Numbered from the stretch's first letter, positions 1-7,428 are shown. The stretch: 10,101 bases of DNA from Dehalococcoidia bacterium (GCA_029857995.1 JAOUFZ010000044.1:1-10101); one strand, 5' to 3'. Made by a program: numbers and translations. The notes: generated from the letters alone by a model not told the origin.

Positions 1-721
1 TAGCCACGCCGTAGCACAAAAAACCCTGCTCAAGCAGACACCTTTCCGGCTCAGGGATTTTCTCGTAAGCTCGATAGAACTTTTTGATTTTCTTTTCCTC
101 TTTCTTAAGAGGACACTCATCGCAAACAGCCTTTATCGAGTGACTTATAACAGTCCCTTTCGGCGGCAATTTGCCTGAAATCAAAGCCTCGAGAGCAAGC
201 CAGGTGGTCCTTTCCTCCGGGGGACAACCGGGGACGAAGTAATCGACGTCCACGGTTTGGGCCAAAGTTTTAACTGTATCATAAAGCTCAGGAAGCTCAA
301 GTTCACCCTCGGGCACCTTAACTTTCGTCTGAGGGAAAATTTTCTTAGGATTATCAGTTGATGGTGTTTCAATATAGGCACGGTCCATTGTCATCTGCCG
401 GTTGTAAAAATTGGATAGCCCGGGAATACAGCCTTCGTAAGCACAAGAGCCATAGGCTATCATTACCTTGGATTTGGCTCGCAGGAGATGGGCCATGTGC
501 TCGTTCTCTTCATTCCGAATAGCTCCATTGAAAAGACAGACATCTACACTTTTATCAGCCATCTTCTCTACGTCAGCATACTTGAAATCCAGGCCTACCG
601 GCCAGAACACGATGTCCGCAACTTCAGCTAGCTTCAGTATTTTTTCGTGTATAGCCAGAGTCGCAATCTCACATCCACCACAACTGGCCGCCCAATAAAG
701 AGCTATCTTAAGTTTAGCCAT
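1..721 (-). CDS. mvhG: MvhG-like F420-non-reducing hydrogenase small subunit (3' end outside window)
   Basis: Related to the small, electron-transferring subunit of group 3 NiFe hydrogenases, which carries FeS clusters between a NiFe large subunit and MvhD. I translated 240 residues from the ATG at 721; the frame is open to base 1, so the C-terminus is missing. Visible motifs are W10 with SCGGCE (C14, C17), GSCAYEGCIPG (C93, C98) and PGCPP (C166), which match the proximal-cluster ligands of the family. VCDECP (C200, C203) and C228/C236 look like ligands of further clusters. The family glycine pair after GxCAxxG is changed here to G-C. The start lies inside the end of mvhD (8-base overlap) and has a very strong Shine-Dalgarno site, so the two are translationally coupled. 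Whether a catalytic large subunit follows is not visible. MvhG homologues also occur without an active NiFe partner, so hydrogen oxidation is an inference. Confidence 0.88.
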   Translation of the reverse strand, partial: MAKLKIALYWAASCGGCEIATLAIHEKILKLAEVADIVFWPVGLDFKYADVEKMADKSVDVCLFNGAIRNEENEHMAHLLRAKSKVMIAYGSCAYEGCIPGLSNFYNRQMTMDRAYIETPSTDNPKKIFPQTKVKVPEGELELPELYDTVKTLAQTVDVDYFVPGCPPEERTTWLALEALISGKLPPKGTVISHSIKAVCDECPLKKEEKKIKKFYRAYEKIPEPERCLLEQGFLCYGVA

Positions 722-1157
722 GCTTTGCCTCCTTAGAACTTTGCTTTAAATGGCCCAGTGAATTCGGCCCAAGTTTCCTTACGGATTCCGTAAAACCATT
801 AGTTACCTCAGCAAATTTCGCTCCTTCAGACGCGGAAACCCACTCCAGCCGAACTCTTTCTTCCTCTATCCCAAGCTGCTTCAACATCTTCTTCAGCAGC
901 GGGATGCGGCGCATTGTCTTGTAATTTCCTTCAATGTAGTGACAGTCTCCGGGATGACAACCAAGGACTAACACACCATCAGCACCAATGCTGAGCGCCT
1001 TAATCACAAAGAGAGGATTTACCCTGCCGCTACACATCACTCTGATTACCCTTATATTGGGAGCGTACTGCATTCTGGAAGTGCCAGCCAGGTCAGCACC
1101 AGCATAAGAACACCAGTTACAGCAAAAAGCTACTATTTTTGGTTCAAAGTTGTCCAT
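714..1157 (-). CDS. mvhD: Stand-alone MvhD: [2Fe-2S] electron-transfer adaptor subunit
   Basis: MvhD carries electrons from the hydrogenase small subunit MvhG to the FAD of HdrA in the MvhADG-HdrABC complex. The 147-residue protein has the usual length. It shows the family cysteines C13 and C16 (CNWC), C42 (RVMCSG), and C67 and C72 (GCHPGDCHY), which supply the [2Fe-2S] ligands. It aligns without gaps to the N-terminal 131 residues of the fusion protein at 3624-5207, with about 74 identities by hand count, so the two are close paralogues. The ATG at 1157 is preceded by AGGGG four bases upstream. It is followed directly by mvhG with an 8-base overlap, suggesting an MvhD-MvhG pair. The tail after residue 131 is lysine-rich and lies outside the conserved domain. 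Identification is firm; the partner HdrA cannot be decided from sequence. Confidence 0.93.
   Translation of the reverse strand: MDNFEPKIVAFCCNWCSYAGADLAGTSRMQYAPNIRVIRVMCSGRVNPLFVIKALSIGADGVLVLGCHPGDCHYIEGNYKTMRRIPLLKKMLKQLGIEEERVRLEWVSASEGAKFAEVTNGFTESVRKLGPNSLGHLKQSSKEAKHG
728..734 (-). promoter_or_regulatory. Strong Shine-Dalgarno site for mvhG
   Basis: The minus strand reads AAGGAGG, six bases before the ATG at 721. It lies within the last codons of mvhD. It fixes the mvhG start and supports independent high-level translation in addition to coupling through the overlap. Confidence 0.75.
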
Positions 1158-1177
1158 CTATCCCCTAATTAAACAAA

Positions 1178-1200
1178 AAGGGTAGTCCTGATCCACCCTT
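1178..1200 (-). terminator. Weak hairpin with T-tract in the mvhD leader
   Basis: On the minus strand AAGGGT and ACCCTT can form a 6-bp stem around an 11-base loop, followed by a short T-rich stretch (TTTTTG TTT, partly inside the stem). It lies between the putative promoter and mvhD. It could be a leaky terminator or attenuator separating nfnB from mvhD. The stem is short and the loop large, so it may be fortuitous. Confidence 0.3.
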
Positions 1201-1211
1201 ACCTGCCAGCC

Positions 1212-1239
1212 TGATAGCACAAGGTCGTAATGATAGCAC
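1212..1239. repeat. 9-bp direct repeat (tgatagcac x2), possible operator
   Basis: The plus-strand word tgatagcac occurs at 1212-1220 and again at 1231-1239, 19 bases apart. The second copy overlaps the proposed -10 element. Tandem half-sites at about two helical turns are typical of regulator binding sites, but no regulator gene is in the window and two copies could be chance. Confidence 0.3.
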
Positions 1240-1258
1240 GCCTGTCAAAAAAAAACAA
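1230..1258 (-). promoter_or_regulatory. Putative internal promoter upstream of mvhD-mvhG
   Basis: In the 118-base gap after nfnB the minus strand has TATCAT (1230-1235, five of six bases matching TATAAT) and, 17 bases upstream, TTGTTT (1253-1258, three of six matching TTGACA). The spacer includes part of a run of nine T. An exact TTGACA also occurs here (1244-1249) but has no -10 at proper spacing. The candidate would let mvhD-mvhG be expressed apart from the upstream hdr-nfn block. Confidence 0.33.
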
Positions 1259-1275
1259 CACTCCAAATATCCACG

Positions 1276-2688
1276 TCAGTTAGAATTTCTCAACCGTGTA
1301 TCAATATCAGTAGCTGCTCGCCGGCCTGCCCCCATGGCACTAATAACCGTAGCTGCCCCAGTAGCCATATCCCCTCCACACCAAACTCTGTCCTTGCTCG
1401 TCCTCCCTGTGACCTCATCGGTCAATATGGTGCCCCACTTAGTGAGTTTAAGTCCTCTGGTTGTTGAGGGGATAATCGGATTAGGCCTTGTACCCAGAGC
1501 AGGGACGGCAGTATCTATCTCCATTATGAACTCAGAGCCTGGCTTTCGAATGGGCCGTGGCCGGCCACTTGCATCGGGCTCACCTAGTTCCATTTCATGT
1601 AACTCCACTGCCTTGACTCTACCTCGCTCATCACCGAGGAACTTGCTGGGATTGGTCAGAAGCTTGAAAATGACTCCCTCTTCTTCGGCATTCTCTCTCT
1701 CTTCAAGTCTGGCAGGCATCTCCGCTTTGGAGCGCCGATAGACAATATAAACTTCTTCCGCTCCAAGTCTCAAAGCACACCTGGAAGCATCCATAGCTAC
1801 ATTTCCAGCGCCGAATACTGCCACCCGTCTCCCTACTTGTATTGGAGTATCATACTCGGGGAAGCGATATGCTTTCATCAGGTTTGTCCGAGTAAGAAAT
1901 TCGTTAGCAGAATAAATGCCACTCAGGTTCTCCCCCGGGATATCTAAAAACATCGGCGCCCCAGCCCCGGGAGCTAAGAAGACGGCATCAAAGCCATTTT
2001 CCAGAAGCTCATCTACAGTAGCTATTTTACCGATAACATTATCGAGCTTAATTTCCACACCCAGTGATTTCACATAATCGACCTCACCCTGAACGATTAT
2101 CTTGGGCAACCTGAACTCGGGGATGCCGTACATCAGTACCCCACCAGCCACGTGCAGTGCCTCAAAAATGGTGACTCTGTACCCAAGCTTTGCCAGGTCA
2201 GCGGCACAGGTTAGACCTGCTGGCCCGGAGCCAACTATAGCCACTTTCTTATCATTGAAGCTTATTTGCCCTTTTTGCTGTTTAGTAATTTCTGGGTGAG
2301 CTCTTTCCCAATCAGCCACGTATCGCTCCAATCTGCCAATAGCAATCGGTGCGCCTTTTTTCGCCAGGTTACAAGTCATTTCGCATTGTGATTCCTGAGG
2401 GCAGACACGACCGCAAATGCCTGGGAGGCTATTCTTGCTCTTAAGTATTCTTACTGCCTCAGGCATATTACCTTCCTCTATTGCCTTTATAAATTCGGGG
2501 ATGTCCACATTGACCGGGCAACCCTCCTTGCAACCAGGTTTCTTGCATGCAATGCAACGGCTGGCTTCCTCCAGAGCTTTCTCGTCGGCATATCCCAGAG
2601 CTACTTCGTTGAAATTCCTCTTCCTTACTTCCGGAGCCTGCTTTGGTATCGGCACCCGATTTAAATTCAGTTTTGATTTTTCAGCCAT
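1276..2688 (-). CDS. nfnB: NfnB/SudA-like NADPH- and FAD-binding subunit (GltD family)
   Basis: Large subunit of NADH-dependent ferredoxin:NADP oxidoreductase or sulfide dehydrogenase. In NfnAB it holds the bifurcating FAD, two [4Fe-4S] clusters and the NADPH site. The 470-residue protein has the normal length. The N-terminal ferredoxin-like domain carries C45, C48, C53, C57 and C92, C96, C102, C106. The FAD Rossmann motif GSGPAG is at 153-158, the family signature GGVLMYGIPEFRLPK at about 182-196, and the second dinucleotide motif GAGNVAMD at 293-300, followed by VYRRS, which fits NADPH. The ATG at 2688 lies four bases after the nfnA stop and has no Shine-Dalgarno site, so translation probably depends on coupling to nfnA. 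A glutamate synthase small subunit is the main alternative, but no large subunit is nearby and the adjacent NfnA-type gene argues for Nfn/Sud. Confidence 0.9.
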   Translation of the reverse strand: MAEKSKLNLNRVPIPKQAPEVRKRNFNEVALGYADEKALEEASRCIACKKPGCKEGCPVNVDIPEFIKAIEEGNMPEAVRILKSKNSLPGICGRVCPQESQCEMTCNLAKKGAPIAIGRLERYVADWERAHPEITKQQKGQISFNDKKVAIVGSGPAGLTCAADLAKLGYRVTIFEALHVAGGVLMYGIPEFRLPKIIVQGEVDYVKSLGVEIKLDNVIGKIATVDELLENGFDAVFLAPGAGAPMFLDIPGENLSGIYSANEFLTRTNLMKAYRFPEYDTPIQVGRRVAVFGAGNVAMDASRCALRLGAEEVYIVYRRSKAEMPARLEERENAEEEGVIFKLLTNPSKFLGDERGRVKAVELHEMELGEPDASGRPRPIRKPGSEFIMEIDTAVPALGTRPNPIIPSTTRGLKLTKWGTILTDEVTGRTSKDRVWCGGDMATGAATVISAMGAGRRAATDIDTRLRNSN

Positions 2689-2692
2689 TTTT

Positions 2693-3571
2693 TTACACTA
2701 CAGAGACTCGCTCAGGTAATTCGGATAATTCTGCAATCCGACGCAGGTTATCAAGTTGCCATAGGTCAAATGCCCGTGCCTCTTCTATCAGATAAGCTCG
2801 TTTCCGCTTAATGAGCAGTTCCCAATCCACCAGGTGGCCATCGAATTCGGGGCCATCAACACAAGTGAATTTCGTTTCGCCGCCCACAGAGACTCGGCAG
2901 CAACCACACATACCTGTGCCGTCAACCATTATTGGGGTCAGCCCAACAATAGTCTTAACCCCAAACGGCTTCGTCGCTTGGGAGCATTCCATCATCGTAA
3001 ACACACGCCCAAATATGAATATCCTATCGAGCTTGTTCCCCGATTCTAGATATTCTTTAACGAACTGGCTCGCCTGCCTGTGTTTCCCACGGCTTCCATC
3101 TCCCAAAACAACATGAGTTTCATCGCTCACGCTCTTTAATCTATCCTCCCAGAATAAATAGGTTTCGTCTTTTGCCTCCATGACTGAAACTACTTTGTTG
3201 CCTTTTTCCTTTAGAGCCTTCACAAGGGTTATCGCAGGGCCGACGCCAAAAGTGCTACAGACACACATAGTGTTACCATAGGATTCGATTTCTGTAGGCC
3301 TGCCCAATGGCCCCACTACATCCATAATGCAGTCGCCTTCTCCAAGAGAGGAGAGTTTCATGGTGCTTCTTCCCATGATGAGGAAAAGAACTTCAACCGC
3401 CCCTTCCTTCTTGTCCCAACCGGTTAGCGACAAAGGAAACCTTTCCCCAACCTCGTCTACCCGCAATATCACAAACTGGCCTGGTTTAGCTTTTCGGGCA
3501 ATTTCGGGAGCCTCTACCTTAAGATAAACTGTGTTAGGAACAAGAACCTCCCTTTTCAATATTTTATACAT
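2693..3571 (-). CDS. nfnA: NfnA/SudB-like FAD and [2Fe-2S] subunit
   Basis: Small subunit of the Nfn/sulfide dehydrogenase type, related to dihydroorotate dehydrogenase PyrK. In NfnAB it binds FAD and NAD(H) and passes electrons through a [2Fe-2S] cluster to NfnB. The 292 residues begin with the family's MYKIL start and PGQFVILRVDE. The FAD motif R44-F-P-L-S follows, and the C-terminal signature PIMVDGTGMCGCCRVSVGG continues to FTCVDGPEFDGH. D217, C222, C225 and C237 match the Asp plus three Cys ligands described for this cluster; C224 is an extra cysteine. The usual glycine-rich nucleotide loop (GGGVG) reads C-S-T-F-G-V-G at about 105-111, so NAD(H) binding may be altered. GGAGG lies five bases before the ATG. 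A 52-base gap precedes the gene and nfnB follows after four bases, so the pair is one translational unit. Confidence 0.9.
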   Translation of the reverse strand: MYKILKREVLVPNTVYLKVEAPEIARKAKPGQFVILRVDEVGERFPLSLTGWDKKEGAVEVLFLIMGRSTMKLSSLGEGDCIMDVVGPLGRPTEIESYGNTMCVCSTFGVGPAITLVKALKEKGNKVVSVMEAKDETYLFWEDRLKSVSDETHVVLGDGSRGKHRQASQFVKEYLESGNKLDRIFIFGRVFTMMECSQATKPFGVKTIVGLTPIMVDGTGMCGCCRVSVGGETKFTCVDGPEFDGHLVDWELLIKRKRAYLIEEARAFDLWQLDNLRRIAELSELPERVSVV

Positions 3572-3576
3572 ATCAG

Positions 3577-3581
3577 CCTCC
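3577..3581 (-). promoter_or_regulatory. Shine-Dalgarno site for nfnA
   Basis: The minus strand reads GGAGG, five bases upstream of the ATG at 3571. Because nfnB has no site of its own, this one probably sets expression of the pair. Confidence 0.65.
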
Positions 3582-3623
3582 AGAACATTACTTCACTTCT
3601 AACCTTGAAATTCTAAACCACGC

Positions 3624-5207
3624 TCACTCTAAAGCACTCGCCACAAGATTTGCTAAGTCCATCACCTCAATGTTTATGTCAGGGCCTTTTTCCTCACCTT
3701 TGTTATTCATAGCACATTTAAAGTGTATCTGGCACTTCGGGCAGGTGGTCACCAGTATTTCTGCACCAGTGGCTTTTGCTTCGAGCAATCGCCCGACCCT
3801 CATCTCATGGGAATATGTATCACAGTTGGTAAAAGCACTCGTCCCGCAACAAAGAGCACATTCCCTGTTCTTTTCCATCTCGATTAGCTCTATCCCAGGA
3901 ATCGCCTCAAGCACCTTCCTGGGGGAATCATAAATACCTAAGTGCCTTCCCAATCGGCATGGGTCTTGATAAGTTACCTTTCTCCTGACCTCCTTAAATT
4001 TCAATTCCTTTTTCTCTATCTTCTCGGCTACGAATTCGGAGATATGCTGCAGCTCACAGCCCAATTCAAACCCCTGCTCAGGATAATCTAGCTTAAGTGT
4101 CCGATAACCCTCAGGACATGAGAATATGATTTTCTGCACCCCAGATTCTTTGATCAACCTTGTATTGTGCTCGGCCAGTCTACGGAAGGTCTCTACATCA
4201 CCAGTCCACAGCGCATCATGTCCACAACATTTTTCGTCGGGAAGCAACATGGGCTGCACTCCCAAATGATTGAGTATCTTCAGATTTGCCCTCGTAATAT
4301 CGAGCGTCTTCGTCTCCAGGTATCCAAAAATAGGTTCAAAATACGGGATACAGCCAACAAAGTATAAGATATCGCTGTGATCAGATGTCTGATACTCTCT
4401 GGTTAACCATTCCAATCTTTTTTGTTTGTAAGGCGACCTTGACATAAGCCGTACAACGGAGTGCAAGAGGCCACCATGAGCTGGACAGCCGCATTCACCA
4501 CTCTCAAAAGCCAGCGACCTCAACTTTCTCATAAAAATAGGATAATCAACGTCGCTGGGACATTTTAGAGAACAGGCATAGCAACCAAGACACGAGAAAA
4601 GCTTTTTATCATGAGTACTTTCGTCTCTCAACCCTAACGCAGCGTTTTCAATTACAGTTCGCGGTGAATAGGATGGGTCATACTTGGTCACAGGACATAT
4701 ACTGGTGCACTTGCTACATTCTAGACAATAGTAGGCCTTAGTATCTTGAAGAATGTCCTCCAAAGTTAAAGCGGCTTTTTCCCAGCCAGTCTCTTGAGAT
4801 TTTCGGAATGGTGAAGGACCTAATTTTTTAAGCTCCTGCACCATATCTTTAATAGTCTGGGCAAATATTGGCCCCTCAGATGCAGCTATCCACTTGAGCC
4901 TTATCCTTTCGTTTTCAATGCCAAGCATATTGGCTACCTCGCTGACCATCCGGAACTTCTCTTCCGCCTTTAAGTTCCCCGAAATATAGTGGCAGTCACC
5001 TGGATGGCAGCCGGCGACCAAGACACCATCAGCTCCACTCTCAAGCGCCAAAGAAATGTGTTCCGGAGCCACCATGCCACTACACATAACCCTTATGGTT
5101 CTTACATTAGGAGGATACTGGATACGGCTTGTGCCCGCTATATCTGCTGCGGCATATGTACACCAGTTGCAGGCAAAAACAATAATGCGAGGTTCAAATT
5201 CAGTCAT
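3624..5207 (-). CDS. MvhD-HdrC-HdrB fusion protein
   Basis: A three-module electron wire in one 527-residue chain. Residues 1-131 are MvhD, with cysteines at 13, 16, 42, 67 and 72. Residues about 155-225 are HdrC-like, with two CxxCxxCxxxC[P] motifs (C161-C171 and C206-C216) for two [4Fe-4S] clusters. Residues about 280-527 are HdrB-like, with two CCG domains. CCG2 has the full ligand pattern (C417, C453-C454, C489, C492). CCG1 has C286, C327-C328 and C364, but the expected last cysteine is G367. In HdrB these domains bind non-cubane [4Fe-4S] clusters that reduce the heterodisulfide. HdrC-HdrB fusions are known as HdrD; the MvhD head means electrons could enter or leave at both ends of the chain. 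The ATG at 5207 overlaps the hdrA stop (ATGA), so stoichiometric assembly with HdrA is likely. The substrate is unknown; a bacterium is unlikely to use CoM-S-S-CoB. Confidence 0.9.
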   Translation of the reverse strand: MTEFEPRIIVFACNWCTYAAADIAGTSRIQYPPNVRTIRVMCSGMVAPEHISLALESGADGVLVAGCHPGDCHYISGNLKAEEKFRMVSEVANMLGIENERIRLKWIAASEGPIFAQTIKDMVQELKKLGPSPFRKSQETGWEKAALTLEDILQDTKAYYCLECSKCTSICPVTKYDPSYSPRTVIENAALGLRDESTHDKKLFSCLGCYACSLKCPSDVDYPIFMRKLRSLAFESGECGCPAHGGLLHSVVRLMSRSPYKQKRLEWLTREYQTSDHSDILYFVGCIPYFEPIFGYLETKTLDITRANLKILNHLGVQPMLLPDEKCCGHDALWTGDVETFRRLAEHNTRLIKESGVQKIIFSCPEGYRTLKLDYPEQGFELGCELQHISEFVAEKIEKKELKFKEVRRKVTYQDPCRLGRHLGIYDSPRKVLEAIPGIELIEMEKNRECALCCGTSAFTNCDTYSHEMRVGRLLEAKATGAEILVTTCPKCQIHFKCAMNNKGEEKGPDINIEVMDLANLVASALE

Positions 5208-7189
5208 TTTTCTACTGCGGCTAGCGCCTTAATCATGGTAGATATCTCATCACGATTGAAATGCTTGATTGACATGGCTCCGCTAGGACAAGCAACAGCA
5301 CAGGCACCACAGCCCTTGCACAACGCTTCATTCACGGTAGATACCATCCTCCCATCTTTAATAACCACCTTGGGAGCCTGAAATTCACAAATTTCCTCAC
5401 ATATTCCACAGCCATGACACAGGGCCTCATCTACACAGGCGATGGCAGCTTCAGTGGCAACGCTACCTCTATCTATTAACTCCAGTGCTGCCGCGGCTGC
5501 CGCTCTGCCGTGAGACACAGAATCAGGAATGTCCTTGGGAAATTGGCAACAACCGGCGAGAAAAACACCATCCATGGCCGAAACTTGAGGCTCAAGCTTG
5601 GCATGACGTTCCAGGAAGAAACCCGAGGCCTTTTGAGTGATGGAGAATTTCCTGGCAATTTCCGTAGAATCAGACCGGGGTATCATGGCGGGACAGAGAA
5701 TAACCATATCCACGGGGATGCGCATTACTTTCCCTAGCAAAGTGTTCTCGGCTATCACGACCAGTTTTCCTTTCTCTTCCTCAGTTTTGGCTCTATCAGT
5801 CACCTCGGCTACCTTGCCTTTTATGAAAACAACACCTTCTTCAGAAACACGCCTGTAGAATTCTTCATAAGCATCCCCGGTGCAGCGCATATCAATATAC
5901 ATTTCATATACATCGGCATCTATTTTCTCTCTGAGATGATGGGCATGTTTCAGTGCATACATACAGCAGATTCTGGAGCAATATTCACGGTAATTTTTAT
6001 CCCGGCTGCCAACGCAATGAATGATAGCCGCACTCTGGGGCACACTTCCATCCTTAAGCTGAATTTTCCCGGAAGTCGGCCCCGCAGCACAGGTCATCCT
6101 CTCAAATTCAAGAGCAGTTATGACATTATCGTATTTCCCGTAGCCATATTGTAGTATCTGACTCGAGTCGAAAAGATCATATCCTGTAGCCAGGATAATT
6201 GCACCTACTTCTAATTCAATAATTTGATCCGTTTGGTCAAAATTTATGGCCCCGGCCTCACAGAATTTGACGCAAGCGCCACATTTCTTCCCACCCGACT
6301 GGATATACACGCAGTGGTCTTTGTCTACTGTGGCAATATTTGGAATGGCTTGAGCAAAAGGAATATAGATAGCTTTCCTTTGCCCCAAGCCTACTTCGAA
6401 CTCGCTCGGCACCTTCCAGGGACATTTCTGCTCACAAACTCCACAGCCAATGCATTTGCTTTCATCCACATATCTCGCCTTTTTCCTCACCTTCACCTTG
6501 AAATTGCCCACAGACCCCGATACTTCCTCCACCTCGCTATAAGCCAGAAGCTCGATATTAGGATGATGCCCTACCTCACTCATCTTCGGAGTCATAATAC
6601 ATTCAGAGCAATCAAGGGTAGGGAAAGTAGTATCCAGTTGAATCATATGCCCACCAATTGACGGCTCTTTTTCTACCAAGTAAACCTTGCGGCCACTGTT
6701 GGCTATTTTTAGGGCTGCCTCTATCCCGGCAATTCCACCACCCACAACCAGAGTGTTAGGATTGACCGGTATCTCTTTGATTTCCAAAGGTTCGTGATAA
6801 TAGACACGTTGCACAGCAGCCCGAATCAGGTCCTTGGCTTTCTCAGTGGCCTGCTTCTTATCTGCATGGACCCAAGAACATTGCTCGCGGATATTGACAT
6901 GCTCATATAGATAGGGGTTCAAACCGGCAGCCTGGCAAGTTTTACGGAAGGTGTGTTCATGCATTCGTGGTGAACAAGAGGCAACGACGACCCGATTAAG
7001 CCTTAATTCTTTGATATCATTCTTGATGAGCTCCTGCCCAGGGTCTGAGCAAATATACCGATAGTCGCGGGAAATCACTACATGAGGCAAGGTGGCAGCA
7101 TATTTCACTACTTCCTCAACATCAACCGTGCCAGCGATGTTCAACCCGCAGTGACAGATGTAAACCCCGATTCTTTTCTCATTTTCCAT
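5204..7189 (-). CDS. hdrA: HdrA, full-length FAD-containing electron-bifurcating subunit
   Basis: HdrA holds the FAD that splits electron pairs between ferredoxin and HdrBC. From the ATG at 7189 it is 661 residues. The family N-terminal domain (IGVYICHCGLN) comes first, then the FAD loop GGGIAG at 150-155 and C194/C197. An inserted ferredoxin domain has C246-C256 and C293, C303, C306, C310. The HdrA-specific cysteine set follows (C392, C404, C408, C409; CSRICCM), and the C-terminal double ferredoxin has C591-C601 and C624-C634. The C-terminal ferredoxin probably feeds free ferredoxin. GTG codons at 7201 and 7195 would add four or two residues. I prefer the ATG because it places the IGVxxCHCG core near the N-terminus, as in the paralogue at 7429-9123. 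No start has a convincing Shine-Dalgarno site. The next gene overlaps by four bases, tying HdrA to the MvhD-HdrCB fusion. Confidence 0.94.
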   Translation of the reverse strand: MENEKRIGVYICHCGLNIAGTVDVEEVVKYAATLPHVVISRDYRYICSDPGQELIKNDIKELRLNRVVVASCSPRMHEHTFRKTCQAAGLNPYLYEHVNIREQCSWVHADKKQATEKAKDLIRAAVQRVYYHEPLEIKEIPVNPNTLVVGGGIAGIEAALKIANSGRKVYLVEKEPSIGGHMIQLDTTFPTLDCSECIMTPKMSEVGHHPNIELLAYSEVEEVSGSVGNFKVKVRKKARYVDESKCIGCGVCEQKCPWKVPSEFEVGLGQRKAIYIPFAQAIPNIATVDKDHCVYIQSGGKKCGACVKFCEAGAINFDQTDQIIELEVGAIILATGYDLFDSSQILQYGYGKYDNVITALEFERMTCAAGPTSGKIQLKDGSVPQSAAIIHCVGSRDKNYREYCSRICCMYALKHAHHLREKIDADVYEMYIDMRCTGDAYEEFYRRVSEEGVVFIKGKVAEVTDRAKTEEEKGKLVVIAENTLLGKVMRIPVDMVILCPAMIPRSDSTEIARKFSITQKASGFFLERHAKLEPQVSAMDGVFLAGCCQFPKDIPDSVSHGRAAAAAALELIDRGSVATEAAIACVDEALCHGCGICEEICEFQAPKVVIKDGRMVSTVNEALCKGCGACAVACPSGAMSIKHFNRDEISTMIKALAAVEK

Positions 7190-7201
7190 ATGCACAGTCA
7201 C

Positions 7202-7428
7202 TTTCTAACTACAGCCTTCCGCATAATCTCTTACAAAATTCCCCTCCCTTGGTGGTAGACGGTCATGGTGAGAGTGAGCTCTGCAAGCTTTTCTTTTCTC
7301 TCTAACCCCCTCATACCAGAATAGGAGCTGTTTAATTTTGATTCTGCGTTCATTCTGGGCCCTTTGGAAGCCTTTCGCCAACCGCTTGTTTTGTAGCTTT
7401 GGCAATCGGCATTGATTGTTATAATTCC
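7202..7428 (-). other. Interval between the two hdrA genes; no convincing gene
   Basis: This 227-base gap stands out in a block where most junctions are 4-base overlaps or gaps of about 5 bases. Two small minus-strand frames cross it. One of 66 codons (7205-7405) starts at TTG and encodes a very basic peptide without family features. One of 40 codons starts at the ATG at 7353 and ends at 7231, with AAGGG a few bases upstream and a C-terminus TVYHQGRGIL. Neither is recognisable. A purine-rich stretch near 7270-7310 (minus strand) allows imperfect pairing but no clear terminator. It may be a leader for hdrA, a small gene or a decayed gene remnant; I cannot choose between these. Confidence 0.4.

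Noticed and set aside
181..381. 66-codon minus-strand frame
   Set aside because: It sits in another frame inside mvhG, whose own frame carries all the expected cysteine motifs.
1244..1249. Exact TTGACA as a -35 box
   Set aside because: No TATAAT-like hexamer occurs 15-19 bases downstream; the nearest good -10 (TATCAT) is only about 8 bases away, so I used the TTGTTT pairing instead.
1276..2688. Glutamate synthase small subunit GltD
   Set aside because: The sequence family is shared, but no glutamate synthase large subunit is nearby and an NfnA-type subunit is directly upstream in the same translational unit.
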